Below, one piece after another: positions 1-5,186 of a stretch of 10,104 nucleotides of DNA. Below the pieces are notes generated by a model that saw only the letters and a program-made list of their open reading frames with translations, was not told where the DNA came from and did no database searches. The position numbers were made by a program, and so were the translations under genes. This DNA is from Oligoflexaceae bacterium (lineage in GTDB: Bacteria; Bdellovibrionota_B; Oligoflexia; Oligoflexales; Oligoflexaceae): positions 1 to 10,104 of the forward strand of contig CANJJY010000149.1 in NCBI GenBank assembly GCA_947474445.1. The letters run 5' to 3'. Positions within the stretch are counted from its first letter, which is position 1; each line of letters opens with the position of its first letter.

Positions 1-69
1 AGAGCCCTTACGGGGAATGAAGAATTAGATGGTTGGCTGGCACTAGGTGAAAGGTTGCTCATTCCGTAG
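1..69 (+). CDS. Possible 3' end of a gene running in from the left edge
   Basis: Reading frame 1 from the first base stays open for 22 codons and ends at TAG (67-69). The last residues are GERLLIP, preceded by an acidic and hydrophobic mix (NEELDGWLALGE) that reads like protein. This is too short to identify, and an open frame of this length is common by chance. If real, it would converge with the toxin-antitoxin module. Bases 70-161, between this stop and the antitoxin stop, contain only a short AT-rich stretch and a small palindrome (GATCG-A-CGATC, 87-97). I see no gene there. Confidence 0.2.
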   Translation, partial: RALTGNEELDGWLALGERLLIP

Positions 70-161
70 CTATTATATTATTAGTGGATCGACGATCAAA
101 TCTTTCTAACGCTTCTCGTAGCTTTGGTAAGTGCAGACGCAAAGAAAAATTGACCCTGCAT

Positions 162-491
162 TTATTCAAAAACGATTCGAGGACGCTTTTTCATTACCTG
201 AGCTATGCTTGCAAGAGTTGCGAGAGTGACATTTGCCTCGGCATTCATAATTCGGCTAGTTTGTCGCGAACTCGTTTGAAGAATTTCTGTGAGCTTTACA
301 ACACCTATTTTTTCTGTTGCCATGAAAGAGATCAATTCTTTGGAAAGAGATTCTTGCATAGATTTAAGCGCTAAAAGCTCCATTTCCACTTCTCGATCGT
401 TTTCTTCCTGCTCACTCTTTGAAAACAAATCATCTCGAATATCTTTATACTTATCCATTTGCGCAAGGCGCTCTTTTGAAAATCGGCGCAT
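162..491 (-). CDS. XRE/HigA-like antitoxin of a type II toxin-antitoxin module
   Basis: Predicted antitoxin of about 109 aa that should bind and neutralise the toxin encoded just upstream and repress their shared promoter. The N-terminal half (about residues 1-55) is highly charged and helical. The C-terminal half (about 58-103) looks like a helix-turn-helix of the XRE/HigA type: an FMATEKIG start, then LTEIL, SSRQTSRIM as the likely recognition-helix region, then a TLATLASIAQVM helix. The layout resembles the antitoxins found downstream of HI1419-type toxins. I chose the ATG at 491 because it has a strong Shine-Dalgarno (GAGGAA, 496-501) and begins one base after the toxin stop codon. Two in-frame ATGs at 506 and 503 lack such a site. 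Starting one base after the toxin stop suggests translational coupling. Family assignment comes from pattern and context, not a search. Confidence 0.8.
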   Translation of the reverse strand: MRRFSKERLAQMDKYKDIRDDLFSKSEQEENDREVEMELLALKSMQESLSKELISFMATEKIGVVKLTEILQTSSRQTSRIMNAEANVTLATLASIAQVMKKRPRIVFE

Positions 492-492
492 A

Positions 493-864
493 TTATTCCT
501 CATCATTCATTCGACGTTTTGCCGTTTCAATATCATGTTCTTGAGTTGATTTATCACCACCTACCAAAAGGATTACCAAAAGCTCATCTTGCCAGCAGTA
601 ATAAAGTCTGTATCCCGGACCACTCTGACGTTGATCTCTCAACTCGTAGAGACCATCCCCAAGATATCTGCTATATGGCATCCCAAGATTTTTTTTCTCC
701 TTTCTTAAAAAGCCAAGGAGCTTATCGACCTGCTTTTTGCTCTGATGATCCAAATTTTTGAGCCACCGCTTGACCGGCTCTGCTTTTGAACCTTCTTTAC
801 CCGAGTTCCAAAATATTACGTCCAGTTCCTTTTGCTCACTTCCACTGCCCTTCGTTTCTCCCAT
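493..864 (-). CDS. RelE/HigB-superfamily toxin (HI1419/Gp49-like)
   Basis: Predicted toxin of a type II module. Family members are mostly ribosome-dependent mRNA endonucleases, but activity here is inferred only from family resemblance. Visible hallmarks are a VIFW beta strand near the N-terminus, a helical middle with many Lys/Arg (VKRWLKNLD, KKQVDKLLGFLR), the DGLYELR strand, the GYRLYY strand, and a C-terminal LLVGGDKSTQEHDIETA segment. The last is the diagnostic GGDKSTQ-x-x-DI-x-x-A signature I associate with HI1419-like addiction-module killers. Toxin-before-antitoxin order is as in higBA. Start choice is uncertain. The ATG at 864 (123 aa) has GGAGG ten bases upstream. The ATG at 888 (131 aa) has only a weak site. 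A longer open frame back to 978 would run through the operator and is unlikely to be translated. Confidence 0.82.
   Translation of the reverse strand: MGETKGSGSEQKELDVIFWNSGKEGSKAEPVKRWLKNLDHQSKKQVDKLLGFLRKEKKNLGMPYSRYLGDGLYELRDQRQSGPGYRLYYCWQDELLVILLVGGDKSTQEHDIETAKRRMNDEE
496..501 (-). promoter_or_regulatory. Ribosome binding site that decides the antitoxin start
   Basis: GAGGAA on the minus strand lies four bases before the ATG at 491 and sits inside the last codons of the toxin gene. It favours the 491 start over the upstream ATGs at 503 and 506, and makes antitoxin translation likely to depend on ribosomes finishing the toxin. Confidence 0.6.
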
Positions 865-905
865 GCAGTTAGCGCCTCCAACTTTCATCTTATCGGCACA
901 ACGGT

Positions 906-941
906 ATTTTACTTTAGTAAAATGTTTTACTAAAGTAAAAT
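906..941. promoter_or_regulatory. Double palindromic operator/promoter of the toxin-antitoxin module
   Basis: Two nearly identical palindromes stand side by side: TTTTACT-TT-AGTAAAA (907-922) and TTTTACT-AA-AGTAAAA (925-940), separated by two bases. The two copies are also exact reverse complements of each other, so the whole block is an inverted repeat with 17-bp arms (906-922 and 925-941). Centre-to-centre distance is 18 bp, close to two helical turns. It lies 42-77 bases upstream of the chosen toxin start, and the block itself contains TAAAAT on the minus strand, a plausible -10 element. A dimeric antitoxin or antitoxin-toxin complex binding here would occlude RNA polymerase. This is the usual place for autoregulation in type II modules. 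The binding protein is inferred. Confidence 0.75.
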
Positions 942-1073
942 CATTAAATATCAATAAATACGAACTGTTAAAGCTCAAGTGAGGTCGAGCGGCAAGCGCT
1001 GTCGTCTCTAATTTTTGCGCACTACGGGACTTTTAGGTTCGATATGGAGGAGCGGCTGGCACTCGACGTCGCG

Positions 1074-1274
1074 CTATGATCTACCCTTCAGGGCCAGTGG
1101 GATCTTTGGACCGAACGGCAGAAGAAGCTTCAAAGTCGCCGCTAGACCATCGGCTAAGCCAGCTTTCTCTGCTTCGAGCAGCAACGCCGAATCCCTCGCG
1201 AAACTTAGGCATCTGACAAGTTCGCCTCGAGTCTTTGGACCAGCACGAATCGATAACTTGGACTTATTTGCCAT
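1074..1274 (-). CDS. Possible small hypothetical protein (66 aa)
   Basis: I do not recognise this protein. It starts MANKSKLSIRAG, has a basic N-terminus, a Leu/Ala-rich middle (SALLLEAEKAGLADGLAATLKLLL) predicted helical, and a basic tail (LALKGRS). There is no signal peptide and no evident metal-binding or DNA-binding motif. The ATG at 1274 lacks a clear Shine-Dalgarno. A TATATT-like -10 lies about 20 bases upstream, within the AT-rich repeat block. It sits between the toxin-antitoxin operator and the repeat block. The stretch between its stop and the toxin operator (942-1073) shows nothing else. A longer overlapping frame on the opposite strand looks like a shadow. It could also be non-coding. 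Confidence 0.35.
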   Translation of the reverse strand: MANKSKLSIRAGPKTRGELVRCLSFARDSALLLEAEKAGLADGLAATLKLLLPFGPKIPLALKGRS

Positions 1275-1276
1275 TT

Positions 1277-1460
1277 GTCAGCACTTTATCTAAATATAAC
1301 AGATAGATAGATGACATATCGACAATATTCGATTTCGTCGGTATATGCCAAAAATATACCTATAGCGTCGGCACATGACAAAAATATATCGATAGAATTG
1401 AATTTGATCGACATATCCAGCAAAAACCTCGATCGTATCGCTATGACAAACTGAGAGGAT
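1277..1460. repeat. Degenerate ~30-bp tandem motif in an AT-rich intergenic block
   Basis: Aligning by eye at a 30-base pitch from 1277, 1307, 1337 and 1367, then 1407 and 1437, gives a recurring pattern: (G/A)TCG, an ATATG-like core, AAAATATA and GATAG. The copies at 1337 and 1367 are the clearest and match at about 24 of 30 positions (shared core CAAAAATATA followed by ATAG). The copies at 1277 and 1407 are weaker, and those at 1307 and 1437 weaker still. The 10-base shift between 1367 and 1407 equals one helical turn. Such a block could be an array of regulator or replication-protein sites, or a decayed repeat. It lies upstream of the small 66-aa frame and downstream of the beta-barrel gene. 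The remaining bases to 1548 hold only a 10-bp palindrome (CTGGCGCCAG, 1506-1515) with no T-run. Confidence 0.45.
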
Positions 1461-1548
1461 TTATGACTCAAGAGCGACTGCTGGAATAGCGGAGGTCACT
1501 GGTTTCTGGCGCCAGCTCCTACATATACTATGCCTCCAGCGTAGAACC

Positions 1549-2949
1549 TTAAAACACCAGTGAAAGACCTGCCCCAGCAGTGAAAACAGTGCGGCGGGTC
1601 GGGAGCTGCGTGAGCGCCTGCCTGAGGGGTTCCGCGATGCCGGGTACATTAGCCAGAGCCTTATAGCTCTCCGGAATCTTGAAGCACAATTCTCCGAACT
1701 CACCAAAGCAGCGACTCACGTATACTTCCAGCGTCGCCGCATCGACGACTTCCCAGGTGGCGGTCAAGCGGCTGACGGTGGTTTGATCACTCAAGTTGCC
1801 CAAGGCATTGGCGTAAAACGAGGTCTCATTCCACGAGCCGGGATTTTGCAGAGCAACGTAAAGGCCCGCGTACCGACGGCCCGCATAGAGCGGCGAACTC
1901 TGCCGCAGAACCAGCGAATAGAGTTCGAGTTCACGCTCTTCATAGCCAAACTCATTCCAGAAATATTCAAGTCCCCAGCTGACGTTGTCGTCATCGCTGT
2001 ACTTCACCGTCTGCCGCAATCCGCCGCTGACCTGATAGAACCAACGATCCTCATCTTCGACGGCTTGAGGAAACTGAAAGGTGCTCGGATCGAGCGTTCC
2101 CTCAAAGAATTGCTTTTGCACGCGATGCGTCGCGGCCGCCTCGATATTGCCGTCGAAGGGTCCAAGAGCGCTGGAAAGATCGACTCCCAAGCGCTGAGGT
2201 TGCCGACTGCCCGCTTCGGCCGTCAGAGCGAGTTCGGCCGAGGAGGCGACCGAAAACTCACCCCGCAAAGCAAACTTGAGATCGGCATTGCGCTCCATAT
2301 CGTCAAACTGAAAGATCGCATAGTAATTGTGCCCCTGCTTTTCCTGAGGAATATGAATCTTCAAGAGATCAGAGCCGAGGCGTCGATCGAAAAGGGCAAA
2401 GGGATCCCGCGATTCGCGCGCGGTGAAATCTGTGGGATTCCAAAAGCGGCTGCTTCCCCACTTGAGATGCTGTTTGCCTAAGGTCATGAAAACGGCATCA
2501 TCGATATTCCACTTGAACCACAGTTCATCGATTTTTGATTGAACGCAGGAGCTACACGCGACGGCAGGCGTCGTTCCCGCCGCCGTGGTGTTCGCCACGG
2601 CAGGCGTCAGCTCTTCAAAGCGTTGACGGAGAAAAACGCGCATATCGCGATTGGGCCTCGTATCGAAGTACACATCAGCTGTCTTTACCTGGCTAAAGCT
2701 CGCGTCAGGTAACTTCTGCTGCTCCTCCTGCCCGGTGCTGCTGCGGACTTCAAGTCGCCCACCTATCTGCAGCGTGTCGACCAGATTTTGGGTTCGGCTT
2801 TTCCCGTCCGCCGGCTTCTTGCCCTCAGCTGCCGGCTTCTCCCCGAAGATATCTTCATCTCTTTGGTCCTGCGCTTGCGCGGTCCAGCACCCGGCGGCGG
2901 TAAGCACGAGAGCAAGCCAAGACCCCGAACTGATTTGGATGGACTTCAT
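1549..2949 (-). CDS. Outer-membrane beta-barrel protein (DUF1302/porin-like)
   Basis: Predicted outer-membrane protein of 466 aa and last gene of the transporter operon. It has a Sec signal peptide (residues 1 to about 26, WLALVLTAAG core, cleavage likely after AQA). A charged low-complexity linker follows (about 27-52, DEDIFGEKPAAEGKKPADGK). From about residue 60 come alternating hydrophobic strands (IGGRLEVR, TADVYFDTR, MRVFLRQRFEE), ending in the C-terminal signature LSLVF with terminal Phe typical of beta-barrels. The segment at 155-190 (TLGKQHLKWG, FWNPTDF, DPFALFDRRLGSD) resembles the DUF1302-like barrels often encoded with LolA-like proteins. I chose the ATG at 2949 because the signal peptide begins there and a GGGGAG site lies ten bases upstream. 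An in-frame TTG lies seven codons earlier. Cysteines at 132/135 (CSSC) and 414/422 could form disulfides. Barrel prediction is confident, the exact family less so. Confidence 0.75.
   Translation of the reverse strand: MKSIQISSGSWLALVLTAAGCWTAQAQDQRDEDIFGEKPAAEGKKPADGKSRTQNLVDTLQIGGRLEVRSSTGQEEQQKLPDASFSQVKTADVYFDTRPNRDMRVFLRQRFEELTPAVANTTAAGTTPAVACSSCVQSKIDELWFKWNIDDAVFMTLGKQHLKWGSSRFWNPTDFTARESRDPFALFDRRLGSDLLKIHIPQEKQGHNYYAIFQFDDMERNADLKFALRGEFSVASSAELALTAEAGSRQPQRLGVDLSSALGPFDGNIEAAATHRVQKQFFEGTLDPSTFQFPQAVEDEDRWFYQVSGGLRQTVKYSDDDNVSWGLEYFWNEFGYEERELELYSLVLRQSSPLYAGRRYAGLYVALQNPGSWNETSFYANALGNLSDQTTVSRLTATWEVVDAATLEVYVSRCFGEFGELCFKIPESYKALANVPGIAEPLRQALTQLPTRRTVFTAGAGLSLVF
2561..2608. repeat. 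Short internal duplication and GC hairpin inside the beta-barrel gene
   Basis: The 12-base word ACGGCAGGCGTC occurs at 2561-2572 and again at 2597-2608, 36 bases apart and in frame. It encodes the duplicated TPAVA around residues 115-131. Between them lies an inverted repeat with 7-bp arms (GCCGTGG 2582-2588, CCACGGC 2595-2601). This looks like a slippage-derived loop expansion next to the CSSC motif. Confidence 0.5.
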
Positions 2950-3011
2950 CTTTTGTGCGCTCCCCTTCAAGCCTTATCGATTCGCCCCGCAACTGCCCGC
3001 ACTCTGATCGC

Positions 3012-3800
3012 CTATTTGCTCTGGGATTCAAGCCAGGCCTTAGTAAACATGTTCGCGTCGAGAGGATCGAGTTTAACGTCTCGCAGCACAACCGTCGTGC
3101 CGTTGCCTTTTTCCACTTCATCGAAGACGCGAATCTCGCGCGGTACGTAGACGTCGGCATTTTTGGATTTACTGAACATCTTATCCCAACCTGGATAGTA
3201 GATCGTACGGAGCAGTTTACCCGAAAGCGCCATCTCCTGACGCTTCAAGACGTTCTTGCTTTCCTGATCGACCCAGAGTTCGAGCTGCGGGCTGCCGACT
3301 TCGATGCCGGTCTTGGCGGCAAATTTCAAATGATGAACGGGAAACTTACCTAGTTTTTCATCGGCAACAAACTTAGCATCATATTCCTCGGCCAAACGCG
3401 ATTCATCAAAATCATCGCGCCGGCTGTTTGTTCCGGCGATGTTCGCCCGCTCGGTCTGTCGTTCCCATTTGCCGAGCGAGGGTTCGTAGAGGAAGAGATT
3501 CTTTTCGACCCGCAGATAGCCTTTGCCTGCTTCAGCCTTTGGTTTTGTGAATAAAATCATCCACTTATCATCAGCGTCGCGGCGGTAGACGCGCGCTTCA
3601 AAAGCTTTGGTGCTGCCGTCCTTTTCCTTTTGATCGATAAATACGGTCGAAGCGTAATCGCCGGAATTGCGCTGCCTATCATCGATCAGCAGCACCAGCT
3701 CCTTCACTTGCTTGTCGTCCAAGGCAAAACTGTGGCTACTATAGGCGAAGGTCATCAGTCCGGGGAGGAGCTGGAGAAGATTGAGAGCGATGCGTTTCAT
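3012..3800 (-). CDS. LolA-like outer membrane lipoprotein-sorting protein
   Basis: Predicted periplasmic protein of 262 aa with a signal peptide (about 1-26, cleavage likely after SFA). The body resembles the LolA-like 'outer membrane lipoprotein-sorting protein' family (PF17131 type): strands such as FEARVYRR and WMILFTKP, then KGYLRVEKNLFLYEPSLGKWER and the following Arg-rich RRDDFDESRLAEEYD. Family members have a half-barrel fold that shields an acyl chain or other hydrophobic ligand. Here it would carry material between the two permeases and the outer-membrane barrel encoded next. The ATG at 3800 has GGAG five bases upstream. It begins 33 bases after the second permease stop and ends 62 bases before the barrel gene start, with no terminator seen in either gap. 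It is longer than LolA proper (about 180 mature residues), as usual for this group. The ligand is unknown. Confidence 0.82.
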   Translation of the reverse strand: MKRIALNLLQLLPGLMTFAYSSHSFALDDKQVKELVLLIDDRQRNSGDYASTVFIDQKEKDGSTKAFEARVYRRDADDKWMILFTKPKAEAGKGYLRVEKNLFLYEPSLGKWERQTERANIAGTNSRRDDFDESRLAEEYDAKFVADEKLGKFPVHHLKFAAKTGIEVGSPQLELWVDQESKNVLKRQEMALSGKLLRTIYYPGWDKMFSKSKNADVYVPREIRVFDEVEKGNGTTVVLRDVKLDPLDANMFTKAWLESQSK

Positions 3801-3833
3801 ACAAACTCCAGATAGAGGGACAAACCTCAGGGT

Positions 3834-5183
3834 TTATTTGCTCTGCATCAGAGCTTCGATGGGTCTCAGCCGCGAAGCCTTCAGCGCCGGATAGAGAGCG
3901 GCGACGCCGGTAATGCCAGCGAAGAGCAGCAAAGTACTGAAAAATTGGCTCGGATGCAAGGCAAACGCCAGTTCATTCGACATGAGAAAAAGGCGAGCGC
4001 CTTCGTTGGTGATGGGAATATGCAAGGAATTGACGAGCGAAAGGCCCAGCCCCCCGAGCAGAAGTCCGAGCGCAGAAGCGATCAGTCCGAGCAACACGGC
4101 CTCGACGATAAAGACCTGCACCACAAAATTCTTGGGCGCGCCGATGGCCCGAATCGTACCAATTTCCTTGGTTCTTTCGCGCACGCTCATCCACATCGCG
4201 TTCATGATCCCACCAATGATGATGACGGCCAAAACACCGATGACAAAGACCGACACGAGATCGAGCGCGGTCGTCACCCATACGACAAAGGCAATTTCAT
4301 CACTCCAGATGGTGAGGTCAAGCTTTTGCCCTAACCAATCCTCACCCGCAACTTTTTCGAACTTGATGAAGAAGGGGTTGGGATCGTGATCCATCAACTC
4401 ATAGTGAGCCTTGAGCAAAGCGGCGCGCAAGCGTTCCATGACAGCCGTGGCTTGATCGGCAGATTTCAAATAGACCATGACCACGCCGGTCGTATTCGCG
4501 CCGACGCGATTGAGATCGAGCACATTCTGTCGCGGCATGAACACGCTCCAGTTGCTCATAAAGCCGATATCAGAGGCGATCGCAACAATCTGAAGATCGA
4601 CTGTATTCGATTGAGTACCATTGGCTTCGGTAACAAACGTCAGCGTGTCGCCGACGCCTACTTCAAGCTTTTTGGCCTGGGCAGCGAAGATCAGCACGGT
4701 ATTCGGTTTTTGCATGTCATCGAAGTTGCCGAAGGTCCGATCGCTGCCGTCTTTCCGATACTCCTTTTCGGGCGCCAGCCGCAGGGCTTTGAAAAAACGT
4801 TGTTCTTCTTCAAAGATGATGCCGTTGACGGCGACGTTGATCGACGAGGCTCCACTGATCAAACGCCCCCAACCGCGATGCCTATCGATGATGCCGACCG
4901 CTTCGGGCACCTGCTCGGTCACGAAACGCCGGACTTCTTCCCGCTCGCTGATGATCGGTGCCGCCGACTTGCGTCGCGCCTTGAAAAAGCCTCCGACGTT
5001 GACATGGCCAGCCGACAGCGTCGTGGCCGACTCGATCATCTTCTCCGACACCGAAGCCGACACCGCGCGGAGCACGAGAAACAAAGACGCGACGATGGCG
5101 ATGGCCAGACTGAGGAGTATCGTCCGACGTTTGGCTTGGATCAGATTGCGAAAGGCAATATTTAAGATCGTAGAAAAATGCAC
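3834..5183 (-). CDS. FtsX/MacB/LolC-family ABC transporter permease (449 aa)
   Basis: Inner-membrane permease subunit with the four-helix FtsX/MacB plan. TM1 is at about 21-41 (ILLSLAIAIVASLFLVL). A periplasmic domain follows at about 42-305. TM2 is at about 308-332, TM3 at about 352-385 (rich in Leu/Gly) and TM4 at about 414-434. After TM2 comes the family's cytoplasmic segment RERTKEIGTIRAIGA (336-348), which couples to the ATPase. The C-terminus ends RLRPIEALMQSK, matching the P-x-EAL tail of the family. Length is usual for LolC/E-type subunits. The start is GTG at 5183, three bases after the upstream permease stop, with a strong ribosome binding site inside that gene, so the two permeases are probably made in a coupled ratio. 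Substrate is not evident. Its partner is the larger permease rather than a copy of itself, so a LolCE-like heterodimer is the natural model. Confidence 0.9.
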   Translation of the reverse strand: MHFSTILNIAFRNLIQAKRRTILLSLAIAIVASLFLVLRAVSASVSEKMIESATTLSAGHVNVGGFFKARRKSAAPIISEREEVRRFVTEQVPEAVGIIDRHRGWGRLISGASSINVAVNGIIFEEEQRFFKALRLAPEKEYRKDGSDRTFGNFDDMQKPNTVLIFAAQAKKLEVGVGDTLTFVTEANGTQSNTVDLQIVAIASDIGFMSNWSVFMPRQNVLDLNRVGANTTGVVMVYLKSADQATAVMERLRAALLKAHYELMDHDPNPFFIKFEKVAGEDWLGQKLDLTIWSDEIAFVVWVTTALDLVSVFVIGVLAVIIIGGIMNAMWMSVRERTKEIGTIRAIGAPKNFVVQVFIVEAVLLGLIASALGLLLGGLGLSLVNSLHIPITNEGARLFLMSNELAFALHPSQFFSTLLLFAGITGVAALYPALKASRLRPIEALMQSK

Positions 5184-5186
5184 AAT

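Noticed and set aside
1015..1293. Plus-strand open frame of 92 codons between the toxin operator and the repeat block
   Set aside because: It begins without a ribosome site and its Ser/Arg-rich sequence looks like the complement of the minus-strand 66-aa frame, which has the more protein-like composition.
1277..1460. CRISPR array, suggested by repeats at a regular pitch of about 30 bases
   Set aside because: The similarity runs through the whole unit with no unique spacers, the copies are poorly conserved, and no cas gene is present.
1506..1515. Palindrome CTGGCGCCAG downstream of the beta-barrel gene, as a terminator of the operon
   Set aside because: The stem is a short palindrome with no loop, and there is no T-run on the minus strand after it.
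1783..2481. Long plus-strand open frame (232 codons) inside the beta-barrel gene
   Set aside because: It is antisense to a gene with a signal peptide, beta strands and a terminal Phe. Its translation shows no domain and it has no ribosome site.
2887..2949. Lipobox (LTAAGC) in the signal peptide of the beta-barrel protein, suggesting a lipoprotein
   Set aside because: The residue three before the Cys is Ala rather than the usual Leu, and a standard signal peptidase I site (AQA) follows a few residues later. A barrel with terminal Phe fits the latter.
4386..5165. Plus-strand open frame of 259 codons opposite the 449-aa permease
   Set aside because: Antisense shadow with an implausible His/Arg/Asp-rich composition and no motif.
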